This document shows, one piece after another, positions 1 to 9,016 of a stretch of 33,562 nt of DNA. The DNA comes from an uncultured Pelagibacteraceae bacterium. Its GTDB lineage: Bacteria > Pseudomonadota > Alphaproteobacteria > Pelagibacterales > Pelagibacteraceae. Numbering within the stretch: position 1 is the stretch's first letter; each line of letters begins with the position of its first letter. The notes beneath the pieces are model-generated. The model worked only from the letters and a program-made list of their open reading frames with translations. It was not told the origin of the DNA and ran no database searches. Made by a program: the position numbers and the translations under genes. The DNA is taken from contig CACOAB010000007.1 in assembly GCA_902625125.1 (NCBI GenBank), positions 1 to 33,562 of the forward strand, in the 5' to 3' direction.

Positions 1-1
1 T

Positions 2-568
2 CATAAACATTGAAATTGTTATACTTAAAGTTAAATAAGTAAGCATAGTAATCGAAATTATTTCTATAGCCCTTCCTGTTTGCATTAAAGCAGTTCCTGC
101 GAAAACTAATACTATATCCGGATAGGCTATTGCTGCTGCCAAAGAAGAGTTTTTTGTTAAGTTTAAATATTGGTTTGTAGTTGGTGGAATAATAATTCTT
201 AATGCTTGAGGCATTACTACAAGTTTTAAAATTTGATTTTTATTTAATCCTATACTTGCTGCGGCTTCTTTTTGACCTTTGCCAACTCCCAAAATTCCAG
301 CTCTGACATTTTCAGCAATAAATGTTGCTGTGTACATTGATAAAGCTAAAGCTAAAGCAATCAACTCTGGAATTATACTTACACCCCCTTCATAAGTATA
401 AACTGTTGATGATAATTGTTTTAAGACAGGATATTCAAAAGTGAGAGATACACCAAGAAAAAGAAATGTTATTAAAGGTATAAGTATCAATGTTGTTAAC
501 GAGATTATTGCTGTAGGTAATTGTTTTCCAAATTGCTCTCTTTGTTTAGTCGCATAAAAGTTAATAAA
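2..568 (-). CDS. aapQ: AapQ-like amino-acid ABC transporter permease, partial (C-terminal part)
   Basis: Inner-membrane permease subunit of a general L-amino-acid ABC importer. Read on the minus strand, one open frame runs from about 568 to the window edge with no stop. It contains the typical hydrophobic spans and the EAA loop that contacts the ATPase (EAAASIGLNKNQILKLVVMP, about 180-270), followed by PQALRIIIPPTTNQYLNL, typical of AapQ/BztB permeases. There is no start codon at its right end: the frame meets a stop just past the junction at 565-571, and the residues at the edge (FINFYATKQREQFGKQ) look like the middle of AapQ. The N-terminal half is therefore missing, and the 3' end lies outside the window. 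Its orientation, opposite to aapM and aapP, is abnormal for this operon and suggests a chimeric or inverted join. Confidence 0.85.
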
Positions 569-573
569 ATAGG
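563..573. other. Inverted breakpoint joining aapQ interior to aapM interior
   Basis: Left of about 565 the minus strand encodes the middle to C-terminal part of AapQ. Right of about 568 the plus strand encodes AapM from an internal position (N-R-F-M-Y-G-L-Y-P). Both reading frames are intact up to this point and neither gene has its own start here. In Rhizobium-type aapJQMP operons the two genes are co-directional, so the sequence has turned back on itself with the stretch between the two points missing. The AT-rich bases around 565-571 could belong to either parent, consistent with microhomology joining. This could be an amplification or assembly artefact or a real inversion. Confidence 0.75.
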
Positions 574-576
574 TTT

Positions 577-1410
577 ATGTATGGCCTTTATCCTGATGCA
601 GAACAATGGAGAATAAATACAGCATTTTTAATTTTATTCGCAATTGTAGGTGTTTCATTTTTTGTATCTGAAAAACTTAAAAAGTATTTTATCTTGTTCT
701 TAGTCTTTGTTTTTCCATTTGTAGGAATTAAACTAATCTCTGGCGGAAGTTTTGGACTTGAGTATGTTGAAAGTGCAGCTTGGGGCGGTCTTTCACTTAC
801 TTTCATTATTTCTGCTTTTGCTATACTTTTTTGTTTTCCGATAGGAGTAATTTTAGCCTTAGGAAGAAGATCTTCTTTGCCAGCAATAAAGTATATTTCA
901 ATAGGCTTTATAGAACTCTGGAGAGGAGTTCCTCTAATTACAGTTTTATTTATGTCTGCTGTAATGTTCCCTATGTTTTTACCAGATGGAACTTTTATCG
1001 ATAAATTAATAAGAGTTTTGATAGCAATTACATTATTTGAGGCTGCGTATATGGCAGAAGTTGTTAGAGGAGGATTACAAGCTTTACCAAAAGGCCAATA
1101 TGAAGCTGCAAAGTCTTTAGGAATGGGTTATTGGAGAATGAACGCACTCATCATTTTGCCTCAAGCACTTAAATTAGTGATACCTGGAATAGCAAATACT
1201 CTTTTAGCTTTAGTAAAAGATACACCATTAATTTTCGTAGTAGGGTTGATGGAATTAGCTGGTATGATAGGTTTAGCAAAAACTAATCCAAAATGGCTTG
1301 GAATGGCAATGGAAGGTTATGTTTTTGCAGGTTTAGTTTTCTGGGTAATATGTTATGCAATGAGTAGATATAGTCAAAATTTAGAGAAAAAATTAAGTAC
1401 AGAAAGATAA
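577..1410 (+). CDS. aapM: AapM-like amino-acid ABC transporter permease, 5'-truncated
   Basis: Second permease subunit of the general L-amino-acid importer. The 277 residues include several membrane spans and the EAA loop ([24 protein letters not shown], about residues 168-191), then [18 protein letters not shown], typical of AapM/BztC. Family members are usually about 380 residues; here the first 100 or so are absent. The apparent start ATG at 577 corresponds to the internal family sequence FMYGxYP, and homologous codons continue upstream to about 568 (N-R-F) before a stop at 565-567 in the foreign aapQ sequence, so this is not a natural start. The gene ends 2 bp before aapP. Function of this copy is doubtful if the junction is real, and it is probably intact in the true genome if the junction is an artefact. 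Confidence 0.85.
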   Translation: MYGLYPDAEQWRINTAFLILFAIVGVSFFVSEKLKKYFILFLVFVFPFVGIKLISGGSFGLEYVESAAWGGLSLTFIISAFAILFCFPIGVILALGRRSSLPAIKYISIGFIELWRGVPLITVLFMSAVMFPMFLPDGTFIDKLIRVLIAITLFEAAYMAEVVRGGLQALPKGQYEAAKSLGMGYWRMNALIILPQALKLVIPGIANTLLALVKDTPLIFVVGLMELAGMIGLAKTNPKWLGMAMEGYVFAGLVFWVICYAMSRYSQNLEKKLSTER

Positions 1411-1412
1411 AA

Positions 1413-2144
1413 ATGTCAAAAATAATTGAACTTAAAAAAGTAAACAAATGGTTTGATAAATTTCAAGTTCTAAAGGACATTGATCTTGAAGTAGCTCCAC
1501 AAGAAAAAATAGTTATATGTGGGCCATCCGGATCTGGTAAGTCAACACTAATTAGATGTATAAATAGGCTGGAAGAGCATCAAGAAGGAAATATTATTGT
1601 TGATGGAACAGAACTTTCAGAGAGTACAAAAAATATTGAAAAAATAAGAGCCGAAGTTGGAATGGTATTTCAACAGTTTAATTTATTCCCACACTTATCT
1701 ATTTTAGACAATTGTTCTTTGGCACCTATATGGGTAAAAAAACTTCCTAAAAAAGAAGCCGAAGAAATAGCAATGAACAATTTAAAAAGAGTTCAGATAG
1801 ATGATCAAGCTTTAAAGTTTCCGGGACAACTTTCAGGCGGTCAACAACAACGTGCAGCCATAGCTAGAGCTTTATGTATGGAACCTAAAATTATGTTATT
1901 TGATGAACCAACATCTGCGTTAGATCCAGAAATGATTAAAGAGGTTTTAGATGTAATGGTAGATCTGGCTAAAGGTGGAATGACAATGATCGTAGTTACT
2001 CATGAAATGGGATTTGCAAAGGAAGTTGCAGATTATATGATTTTTATGGATGAAGGAAAAATTGTGGAAAGAGCAAAAACTAAAGAGTTTTTTGAAAAAC
2101 CAAAATCTGAGAGAACAAAACTTTTCTTAAGTCAAATATTATAA
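1413..2144 (+). CDS. aapP: Amino-acid ABC transporter ATP-binding protein AapP
   Basis: Cytoplasmic ATPase that powers the AapQM permease pair for uptake of a broad range of L-amino acids. At 243 residues it has the usual length of polar amino-acid ABC ATPases. Visible motifs are Walker [10 protein letters not shown] (37-45), Q-loop [10 protein letters not shown] (about 85-94), signature LSGGQQQR (140-147), Walker B IMLFDEP (160-166) and the H-loop VVTHEMGFA. It starts 2 bp after aapM, so it is translated from the same mRNA. Its stop overlaps the stop of the convergent cysteine synthase gene by 6 bp, leaving no space for a terminator between them. The gene itself looks complete and normal. 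Confidence 0.95.
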   Translation: MSKIIELKKVNKWFDKFQVLKDIDLEVAPQEKIVICGPSGSGKSTLIRCINRLEEHQEGNIIVDGTELSESTKNIEKIRAEVGMVFQQFNLFPHLSILDNCSLAPIWVKKLPKKEAEEIAMNNLKRVQIDDQALKFPGQLSGGQQQRAAIARALCMEPKIMLFDEPTSALDPEMIKEVLDVMVDLAKGGMTMIVVTHEMGFAKEVADYMIFMDEGKIVERAKTKEFFEKPKSERTKLFLSQIL

Positions 2145-3134
2145 CCATTTAGGCACTGGAAGATTTTTGCTTTTTAAAAAATCTTTATTAAAAATTTTAC
2201 TTGCATATCTTCTTCCATGATCACAAAGAATAGTGACAATCGTTTTACCTGGTCCCATTTGTTTTGCTAGTTTAATTGCTCCAGCTATATTTATCCCAGA
2301 AGATCCACCTAAAACAATTTTTTGTTTTTCAATTAAATCATAGATTAAATTTAATGCCTCAATGTCATTTGTTTGAAAAGCCTCATCTACCAATGCTTTA
2401 TCGAAATTTTTAGTAATTCTTCCAGTGCCTATACCTTCAGTTATTGAGTTTCCGGTACTTTCAAGTTTATTATTTTTAAAATGAGAATAAAGAGATGAAC
2501 CCATTGGATCAGATAAAGCAATTTTGATATTTTTACTTTTGTTTTTAAGACCAATAGAAACACCAGCCAAAGTACCTCCTGTACCAACTGCACAAGTAAA
2601 TCCGTCTATAGATCCGGCTGTCTGACTCCATATCTCTTCTGACGTTGTTTGAATATGGGCCTCAGTATTTGCAATATTATCAAATTGGTTTGCCCAAAAA
2701 ACACCATTTGAATTAGTTTTATTTAAATCTTCTGCTATCTGCTTTGATTGTTTGATATAATTTTTTGGATTTGAGTAAGGCACTGCTTCGACTTCGATTA
2801 GATCGGCACCTAATTTTCTTAAGGTCTCTTTTTTTTCAATTGATTGTGTTTTAGGTATAACAATTTTTAATTTTAAACCATACTCTTTACACACTACAGC
2901 CAAACCTATACCAGTGTTACCAGCTGTTCCCTCTACAATTGTACCTCCTTTTGAAATTAGTTTTTTTTTAATAGCGTCTTGCACAATGAATAAAGCAGCT
3001 CTATCTTTTACAGATTCTCCAGGATTAAAATATTCAGCTTTTCCGTAAATGTGGCAACCTGTTAATTCTGAGGCTTGTTTTAATTTGACTAATGGTGTAT
3101 TCCCAATCTGATTTAATATTGTGCTAGTGACCAT
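2139..3134 (-). CDS. cysK: Cysteine synthase (O-acetylserine sulfhydrylase), PLP-dependent
   Basis: Makes L-cysteine from O-acetylserine and sulfide with pyridoxal phosphate. The 331-residue protein has the PLP lysine in [10 protein letters not shown] (K43), the substrate loop [10 protein letters not shown] (68-77), the phosphate-binding glycine loop GTGGTLAG, and a C-terminal [11 protein letters not shown] segment. The C-terminus, ending in LPVPKWL, resembles the longer CysK-like subgroup common in Alphaproteobacteria rather than E. coli CysK. SAR11 bacteria are known to lack assimilatory sulfate reduction and to need reduced sulfur, so sulfide here would come from organosulfur breakdown (inference). 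The start is only 12 bp from the divergent downstream gene's ATG. Cystathionine beta-synthase is a less likely alternative, because no CBS regulatory domains are present. Confidence 0.9.
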   Translation of the reverse strand: MVTSTILNQIGNTPLVKLKQASELTGCHIYGKAEYFNPGESVKDRAALFIVQDAIKKKLISKGGTIVEGTAGNTGIGLAVVCKEYGLKLKIVIPKTQSIEKKETLRKLGADLIEVEAVPYSNPKNYIKQSKQIAEDLNKTNSNGVFWANQFDNIANTEAHIQTTSEEIWSQTAGSIDGFTCAVGTGGTLAGVSIGLKNKSKNIKIALSDPMGSSLYSHFKNNKLESTGNSITEGIGTGRITKNFDKALVDEAFQTNDIEALNLIYDLIEKQKIVLGGSSGINIAGAIKLAKQMGPGKTIVTILCDHGRRYASKIFNKDFLKSKNLPVPKWL

Positions 3135-3146
3135 ATCATTAAATAT

Positions 3147-3830
3147 ATGAAAAAAATTATACTTTCAATTGCATTTTTATTGCTAATTAAATCTCAATCT
3201 TTAGGCCATGTAGCTCACTATGCCAGTTATAATTATTTAGAATATGAATTATTTAGAAATAACAGTTCTATCGGTTATCACAAATATGATTTTGTAAGAG
3301 ACGGGGATAATCTCTCTATTATCAGTGAGGTAAGTTTTAAAATTACTAAATTAGGAGTAGATTTATATAAATATTTTGCGAAAAGTGAGGAAAACTACCA
3401 AAACGGTTTTTTTAAAAGTTATTCATCAAAAACAAAACAAAATAAAAAAGATAGATATGTTAACATTGATTTAGACGAAAATAATGATCACTTAATTATC
3501 GACGGATCTTCATATAAAGGCAAAGCCAATAAAGAATTTATAGTTGGTACTTGGTGGAATCATGAAATTATTCAAGCAAAAGCACAAATAAGTGGGATTT
3601 CGGGAAGGATAATTGACCAAACTGTTACATTTATTGGCAAAGAAAATATAAAAATTGGTGAAAAAACTTACAAAACATTACGTTTTAATTTTAAATCTTC
3701 TGATGAAAGTCTTCCTGACAGTAAAAAATTAAATACTGATATTTGGTATGAGGAGGGAACTTATTTGTGGGTAAAAGCTGCCTTTGAAAAGACTGGTTAT
3801 TGGGAATATAGGATTAAAAAAGTAAATTAA
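3147..3830 (+). CDS. Secreted DUF6134-like protein of unknown function
   Basis: A 227-residue protein with a clear N-terminal signal sequence (two lysines, then a hydrophobic stretch at about residues 4-19, probable cleavage after SLG or nearby). The mature part is predicted to be rich in beta strands: it begins YLEYELFRNNSSIGYHKYDF and contains several alternating hydrophobic/polar stretches and a WYEEGTYLWVKAAFEKTGYWEYR end. The pattern of 'Y-x-V/L-x-G-x-x-I-G-xx-x-x-x-F' plus an aromatic C-terminus resembles DUF6134 proteins, small periplasmic or outer-membrane-associated proteins of unknown role; this assignment is from memory of the family pattern. It is divergent from cysK with only 12 bp between start codons, so its promoter must lie within cysK or it is transcribed with a very short leader. 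Confidence 0.65.
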   Translation: MKKIILSIAFLLLIKSQSLGHVAHYASYNYLEYELFRNNSSIGYHKYDFVRDGDNLSIISEVSFKITKLGVDLYKYFAKSEENYQNGFFKSYSSKTKQNKKDRYVNIDLDENNDHLIIDGSSYKGKANKEFIVGTWWNHEIIQAKAQISGISGRIIDQTVTFIGKENIKIGEKTYKTLRFNFKSSDESLPDSKKLNTDIWYEEGTYLWVKAAFEKTGYWEYRIKKVN

Positions 3831-3972
3831 TTATAATTAGGTCAAGATTTTAGGCGATTAGTCAATAGATAAAATGAATATATTTATCGATTTTTTGGAT
3901 GAATTTTTTTATTTTAGGGTATTGCTAAACAGTTCATTTTGAGGTTTTATATTTAAAAAAAAGGGAGTACCA

Positions 3973-4338
3973 ATGGAAGAAAATTTCAATATTCATTTAG
4001 GAAAAAAATTAAGAATGAGAAGACTTTCTTTAGGTCTCACTCAAACAAAAGTCGCTCAAGCAATCAACGTTACATTTCAACAAATTCAAAAATACGAAAA
4101 AGGTACTAATGGAGTTAGTTCTAATAGACTAATGCAATTATCACAGTTTTTAAAAGTTCCTATAATTTACTTTTTTGAAGATTTTAAAGAATTTAAAGAC
4201 ATCAATAGTAATGATGAGATTAATGATGATTTAAATTATTCATTTTTAAGTAGAACCTTTTCATCATTGTCAAAATTACAAAAAGAGAAGATTTTACAAA
4301 TTTTAAATAATACAACAAAATTTGAAAAAGTTGGTTAA
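3973..4338 (+). CDS. Xre/Cro-type HTH transcriptional regulator (PraR/PhrR-like)
   Basis: A 121-residue DNA-binding protein. Residues about 10-65 form a Cro/C1-type helix-turn-helix (LGKKLRMRRLSLGLTQTKVA, then INVTFQQIQKYEKGTNGVSS), followed by KVPIIYFFED and an acidic, Asn/Asp-rich linker. The FQQIQKYEKGxNxVSxxRL signature matches the alphaproteobacterial PraR/PhrR-type regulators, which control stress, quorum or surface-related genes in rhizobia; the SAR11 target is unknown. The start is supported by a strong Shine-Dalgarno-like AGGGAG at 3962-3967, 5 bp before the ATG, unusual in this window where most starts have none. It stands alone: the next genes are tRNAs on the opposite strand. The 142 bp upstream (3831-3972) is one of the longer non-coding gaps and could hold autoregulatory sites, but I saw no clear operator. 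Confidence 0.85.
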   Translation: MEENFNIHLGKKLRMRRLSLGLTQTKVAQAINVTFQQIQKYEKGTNGVSSNRLMQLSQFLKVPIIYFFEDFKEFKDINSNDEINDDLNYSFLSRTFSSLSKLQKEKILQILNNTTKFEKVG

Positions 4339-4339
4339 T

Positions 4340-4415
4340 TGGCTCCTCGGGCAGGACTCGAACCTGCGACCAATTGATTAACAGTCAACTGCTCTACCAA
4401 CTGAGCTACCGAGGA
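4340..4415 (-). tRNA. tRNA-Asn (anticodon GTT), CCA encoded
   Basis: The reverse strand folds as a complete cloverleaf. The acceptor is TCCTCGG with CCGAGGA, the D arm is GCTC-AGTTGGTA-GAGC, and the anticodon stem GTTGA/TCAAT encloses loop CTGTTAA (anticodon GTT). The T arm is GCAGG-TTCGAGT-CCTGC, with discriminator G and an encoded CCA at 4340-4342. The anticodon loop has U33-G34-U35, the sequence recognised by tRNA-guanine transglycosylase, so it is a potential substrate of the Tgt encoded at 29807. Confidence 0.97.
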
Positions 4416-4462
4416 ATAGATCGCAACATACTTTTTTTAGTGAAATAAAACAACTAAATTTT

Positions 4463-4536
4463 TGGAGGCCACGTCCAGAATCGAACTGGAATAAAAGGAT
4501 TTGCAATCCTCTGCGTAACCATTCCGCCACGTGGCC
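4463..4536 (-). tRNA. tRNA-Cys (anticodon GCA), CCA encoded
   Basis: The reverse strand gives acceptor GGCCACG/CGTGGCC, anticodon stem GAGGA/TCCTT with loop TTGCAAA (anticodon GCA), T arm TCCAG-TTCGATT-CTGGA, discriminator U73 (the known tRNA-Cys identity base) and an encoded CCA at 4463-4465. It lies 47 bp upstream of tRNA-Asn in the same direction, so the two are probably co-transcribed, with the promoter in the 115 bp gap shared with the divergent valS gene. Confidence 0.97.
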
Positions 4537-4650
4537 AATTTTTACAATTAATAATTTAATAAAGCATTTGGTAATCTTAATAAAGAAAAATCTAACTATT
4601 TAAGGTTGTAGCCTTAATGATATAAAGTAGATTAATTATTATTCAAAAAT
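4537..4650. promoter_or_regulatory. Divergent non-coding region between tRNA-Cys and valS
   Basis: A very AT-rich gap of 114 bp that must carry the promoters for the tRNA-Cys/Asn pair (minus) and the valS operon (plus). It contains one perfect inverted repeat, TTAAGG-N6-CCTTAA at 4600-4617, ending 33 bp before the valS start and not followed by a T-run, so it is not an obvious terminator. I could not identify -35/-10 boxes with confidence. The last 12 bases before valS (TTATTCAAAAAT) recur just upstream of the ssb start. Confidence 0.4.
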
Positions 4651-7296
4651 ATGGAATTTAAGAAATATAACCATTCTGAGGAAGAAAAATTAATCTATGA
4701 TTATTGGATTAAAAACAACTGTTTCAAGCCAAAAAAAACTAAATTAAATAAAAAATTTTCAGTAGTAATACCACCACCAAATATAACAGGCAGACTTCAT
4801 ATGGGTCACGCTTTAAATAATAGCCTTCAAGACGTGCTTGTTCGTTTTAAACGAATGAAAGGATTTGAGACTTTATGGCAGCCAGGAACAGATCACGCTG
4901 GAATTGCAACGCAAGCGATTGTTGAAAAAAATCTAGAAAAAGAGAATCTTAATAAAAATCAGCTTGGGAGAGAGTCCTTTATAAAACGAGTATGGGAATG
5001 GAAAGAAAAGTCAGGCGGAATTATTTTAGAACAACTTAAAAAGTTAGGATGTTCGTGTGACTGGTCTAGAACCAGGTTTACGATGGATAAAGAATTATCA
5101 AAAGCAGTTATAAAAGTATTTGTTGATTTATACAAAAAAAAATTAATCTATAAAGATAAAAAATTAGTTAATTGGGATACCAAATTACAAACCGCAATTT
5201 CTGATTTAGAGGTAGTACAAAAAGATGTTCAGTCAAATTTATATTATATTGATTACCTAGTAGAAGGAACTAATGACAAAATAACAATAGCAACTACTAG
5301 ACCTGAAACCATGATGGGAGATACCGCAATTGCAGTAAATCCTAAAGACGCAAGATATAAATCTTTAATAGGAAAAAATGTTTTAATACCCCTGGTTAAT
5401 AGAAGTATTAAGATAATAGCTGATCATTATGCTGATCCAGAGCAGGGATCTGGAGCAGTGAAAATTACCCCAGCTCATGACTTTAACGATTATGATGTTG
5501 GAAAAAGGAATAAACTTGAAGTAATTAATATCTTAGAAAAAAATGGGTCAATAAATAAAAATGGAATAAAAGAGTTCATAGGATTAGATCGTTTTCAAGC
5601 AAGAAAACTATTAATAAAAAATTTAAAAGAAAAAGGTCATTTAGTCAAAATCGAAAATATTAAAAATAAAGTTCCTTATGGTGATCGATCTAATTCAATT
5701 ATAGAACCATTGTTAACAGAACAGTGGTTCGTGGATGCAAAAAAATTAGCTCAAAAACCAATTAAGATTGTTAAAGAAAATAAAACGACTTTTTATCCTG
5801 AAACTTGGACAAAAACTTTTTTTCAATGGATGCAAAATATTGAACCTTGGTGCATATCTCGCCAAATTTGGTGGGGACACAGAATACCAGCGTGGTACGA
5901 TTCTAATAATAATATTTTTGTTGCGGAAAATGAAAGTGAAGCAATAAAATTAGCTAAGAAAAAAAATAAAAAAAAATTTAAATTAAAACAAGAAACAGAT
6001 GTTCTTGATACTTGGTTTTCATCAGCTTTGTGGCCATTTGCTACATTAGGTTGGCCTAAAAAAACTAAAGAGCTTAATAAATTCTATCCTACTTCTGTTT
6101 TAGTTACTGGTTTTGATATTATATTTTTCTGGGTAGCGCGAATGCTTATGATGGGTAACTTTTTTAAAAATAAAACACCTTTTAGTAAAGTTTATGTTCA
6201 TGCACTCGTAAGAGATGAAAAAGGTCAAAAAATGTCAAAATCTAAAGGTAACGTAATTGATCCATTAGAATTAATAAATGAATACGGGGCAGACAGTTTA
6301 AGGTTTACTTTAACTTCGATGGCTTCTCCAGGAAGAGATGTAAAATTATCAAAAGACAGAGTAATAGGTAACAGAAACTTTATTACAAAAATATGGAGTG
6401 CAAATAATTTTCTAAAATTGAATAATTGCAAATATAATAAAAAGATAAATATTAACTCAATTAAATTACCAATTAATCAGTGGATATATAATGAGTTTGT
6501 AATAACACAAAATTTGGTATCTAAAAATCTAGAAATTTTTAGGTTTGATGAAGCTGCTAAGCATATTTATAAGTTTGTATGGCATTCTTATTGTGATTGG
6601 TATTTAGAATTTTTAAAACCAGTTTTTAATTCAAAAAATAAATCTGAATTAAAAGAGGCAAGATTATTCTCGTCTTTTATGATGGCAAACATCCTAAAGT
6701 TACTTCATCCATTCATTCCTTTTTTTTCAGAAACACTCTGGGCAAATAATAATTTTAAAAGATTGTTTAAAACAAATTTAATTTTATCTGAATGGCCAGA
6801 ATTTAAGACAATTAGTAAGTTTAAAAAGGATTGTTCGAATATTAACAACTTGATAGAATTCATCTCAAGTATTAGATCCTCAAAATCAGAACTAAAAATC
6901 ACTCCGAAATTATACTGTGATATTCATTTTTTAGAGAAATCTTCCAAATTAAACAAGATTGTGCAATCAAATTTAATGTTAGCTAAACAAGTAGGTAGAA
7001 TAAGAAATATTTTGAAATCAAAAAAAATTGATAAAAATACGATTGAAATATTAACTCAAAACGAAAAAATATCTTTGAGTTTCAATGAAAATGTAGATTT
7101 GGACTCTCAAAAAATTAGAATTTCGCAAAAAATTGAAAACATAAACAAACAAATTAACAATTTAGAAAATAAGCTTAAAAATAACGCTTATCTAAAAAAC
7201 GCGCCTAAAGAAATAGTTCAAAATGATAAAAATCTATTAAAAGAATTAACTATTGAAGATAGTAAATTAAGAAGTATTGTATCTAGTATTGATTAA
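4651..7296 (+). CDS. valS: Valyl-tRNA synthetase
   Basis: Class I aminoacyl-tRNA synthetase that charges tRNA-Val. The 881 residues cover the full enzyme: HIGH-type motif in [13 protein letters not shown] (41-53), CP1 editing domain with [17 protein letters not shown] (about 215-231), a second catalytic block [22 protein letters not shown] at 527-531, the anticodon-binding domain, and a C-terminal Lys/Asn-rich coiled coil that contacts the tRNA (last 60-70 residues). It is somewhat shorter than E. coli ValS (951), fitting a streamlined genome. The start ATG is the first in frame and keeps the usual N-terminal F-x-x-x-x-x-E--IYxYW pattern. ilvD begins 1 bp after its stop, so the two are co-transcribed; both concern branched-chain amino acids. 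Confidence 0.97.
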   Translation: MEFKKYNHSEEEKLIYDYWIKNNCFKPKKTKLNKKFSVVIPPPNITGRLHMGHALNNSLQDVLVRFKRMKGFETLWQPGTDHAGIATQAIVEKNLEKENLNKNQLGRESFIKRVWEWKEKSGGIILEQLKKLGCSCDWSRTRFTMDKELSKAVIKVFVDLYKKKLIYKDKKLVNWDTKLQTAISDLEVVQKDVQSNLYYIDYLVEGTNDKITIATTRPETMMGDTAIAVNPKDARYKSLIGKNVLIPLVNRSIKIIADHYADPEQGSGAVKITPAHDFNDYDVGKRNKLEVINILEKNGSINKNGIKEFIGLDRFQARKLLIKNLKEKGHLVKIENIKNKVPYGDRSNSIIEPLLTEQWFVDAKKLAQKPIKIVKENKTTFYPETWTKTFFQWMQNIEPWCISRQIWWGHRIPAWYDSNNNIFVAENESEAIKLAKKKNKKKFKLKQETDVLDTWFSSALWPFATLGWPKKTKELNKFYPTSVLVTGFDIIFFWVARMLMMGNFFKNKTPFSKVYVHALVRDEKGQKMSKSKGNVIDPLELINEYGADSLRFTLTSMASPGRDVKLSKDRVIGNRNFITKIWSANNFLKLNNCKYNKKININSIKLPINQWIYNEFVITQNLVSKNLEIFRFDEAAKHIYKFVWHSYCDWYLEFLKPVFNSKNKSELKEARLFSSFMMANILKLLHPFIPFFSETLWANNNFKRLFKTNLILSEWPEFKTISKFKKDCSNINNLIEFISSIRSSKSELKITPKLYCDIHFLEKSSKLNKIVQSNLMLAKQVGRIRNILKSKKIDKNTIEILTQNEKISLSFNENVDLDSQKIRISQKIENINKQINNLENKLKNNAYLKNAPKEIVQNDKNLLKELTIEDSKLRSIVSSID

Positions 7297-7297
7297 A

Positions 7298-9016
7298 ATG
7301 TCTAAATTTAACAAAAAAAAATTACCAAGTCGACACACATCATTAGGTCCCGATAGGGCTCCACATAGATCATTTTATTACGCTATGGGCGAAACCGAAC
7401 AAGATGTTGCAAAACCATTTGTTGGTGTTGTTTCAACTTGGAATGAAGCTGCACCATGTAATACAGCTTTGATGAGACAAGCTCAGTCAGTTAAAAAAGG
7501 AGTTAAAGAAAATGGTGGAACTCCGAGAGAATTTTGCACTATTACAGTTACCGACGGTATTGCAATGGGTCATGAAGGTATGAAATCATCTTTGATCTCA
7601 AGAGAGATAATAGCTGACTCAGCAGAATTAACTGTTAGAGGACATTGTTATGATGCTCTAGTTGGAATCGCAGGGTGTGATAAATCTTTGCCAGGATTAA
7701 TGATGTCTATGCTTAGATTAAATGTTCCTAGTGTTTTTATATATGGTGGGTCTATCTTACCAGGAAAATTCAAAGGCAAAGATGTTACAGTTGTAGATGT
7801 GTTTGAAGCTGTGGGCAAACATTCATCAGGAACAATGTCATCAGAAGAATTAAGAGAATTAGAATTAGTTGCTTGCCCAAGTGCAGGAGCTTGTGGAGGA
7901 CAATTTACAGCTAACACTATGGCTTGTGTTTCAGAAGCAATTGGTCTTGCATTACCTTATTCAGCTGGAACACCGGCACCTTATGAAGAAAGAGATAAGT
8001 ACGCTTTTTATAGCGGTCAAACAGTAATGAATTTATTAGAAAAGAATATTAAACCGCGTGACATTGTTACAAAAAAAGCATTAGAGAACGCTGCTACGAT
8101 TGTAGCAGCTACAGGCGGATCGACTAATGCAGCTTTGCACCTTCCTGCTTTAGCAAACGAGGTAGGAATAAAGTTTGATCTTATGGATGTTGCAAAAATT
8201 TTTAAAAAAACCCCTTATCTTGCAGACTTAAAACCTGGTGGAAAATATGTGGCTAAAGATATGTGGGAAGCAGGTGGAGTTCCAATGTTATTAAAGACTT
8301 TATACGATGGAGGATATATTCATGGTGAGTGCATGACTGTAACAGGTAAAACCATGAAAGAAAATTTAGAAAATATAAAGTTTAACACTAACCAGAAAGT
8401 TTTAAGAGAATATAATAACCCATTATCTCCAGACGGTGGTGTTGTGGGATTAAAGGGTAATTTAGCTCCAGAAGGCGCAATTGTAAAAATTGCAGGTTTA
8501 AAAAAATTACAATTTACAGGTAAAGCAAGATGCTTTGATAATGAAGAAGACGCCATGAAAGCAGTTCAAACAAAAAAATATAAAGACGGTGATGTAATAA
8601 TAATTAGATATGAAGGCCCAAAAGGTGGACCAGGTATGAGAGAAATGCTTTCAACGACTGGAGCCATCTACGGACAAGGAAAAGGAGAAAAGGTAGCCTT
8701 AATAACCGATGGAAGATTTTCAGGTGCCACTAGAGGATTTTGTGTTGGCCATGTTGGCCCAGAAGCTGCTATTGGCGGACCAATAGCATTACTCAAAAAT
8801 GGAGATGTTATAGATATCGATGCTAAGAAAGGATCTATTAACGTGAGGCTAACAAATGCTCAATTAAAAGTTAGAAGAAAGAAATGGAAAGAAAAAAAAC
8901 TAAGCTTTGGATCTGGCACTATCTGGAAATACGCCCAAACAGTAGGACCTGCATATCTTGGTGCCCCAACACATCCAGGAAAGAAAAAAGAAGTTAAAGA
9001 ATATTCAAAAATTTAA
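7298..9016 (+). CDS. ilvD: Dihydroxy-acid dehydratase
   Basis: Fe-S dehydratase that turns 2,3-dihydroxy-isovalerate and 2,3-dihydroxy-3-methylvalerate into the keto acid precursors of valine, leucine and isoleucine. With the start at 7298 (MSKFNKKK) the protein has 572 residues. An in-frame ATG 21 bp upstream would overlap valS and adds a non-conserved extension, so I reject it. Cluster ligands are C54 (NEAAPCN), C127 (AGCDKSLPG) and C199 ([11 protein letters not shown]); D128-K129 match the metal-binding Asp and carbamylated Lys. [19 protein letters not shown] near the C-terminus holds the catalytic serine region. Three cysteines of this spacing are seen in family members with [4Fe-4S] or [2Fe-2S] clusters; the type cannot be decided here. 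Confidence 0.97.
   Translation: MSKFNKKKLPSRHTSLGPDRAPHRSFYYAMGETEQDVAKPFVGVVSTWNEAAPCNTALMRQAQSVKKGVKENGGTPREFCTITVTDGIAMGHEGMKSSLISREIIADSAELTVRGHCYDALVGIAGCDKSLPGLMMSMLRLNVPSVFIYGGSILPGKFKGKDVTVVDVFEAVGKHSSGTMSSEELRELELVACPSAGACGGQFTANTMACVSEAIGLALPYSAGTPAPYEERDKYAFYSGQTVMNLLEKNIKPRDIVTKKALENAATIVAATGGSTNAALHLPALANEVGIKFDLMDVAKIFKKTPYLADLKPGGKYVAKDMWEAGGVPMLLKTLYDGGYIHGECMTVTGKTMKENLENIKFNTNQKVLREYNNPLSPDGGVVGLKGNLAPEGAIVKIAGLKKLQFTGKARCFDNEEDAMKAVQTKKYKDGDVIIIRYEGPKGGPGMREMLSTTGAIYGQGKGEKVALITDGRFSGATRGFCVGHVGPEAAIGGPIALLKNGDVIDIDAKKGSINVRLTNAQLKVRRKKWKEKKLSFGSGTIWKYAQTVGPAYLGAPTHPGKKKEVKEYSKI

Noticed and set aside
3874-3942. 22-codon open frame upstream of the Xre regulator
   Set aside because: No hydrophobic span, no ribosome-binding site and no operon spacing; easily expected by chance in a long AT-rich gap.
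7277-7297. Upstream in-frame ATG giving ilvD a 7-residue extension overlapping valS
   Set aside because: The extension is not family-like, and the ATG at 7298 directly follows the valS stop.
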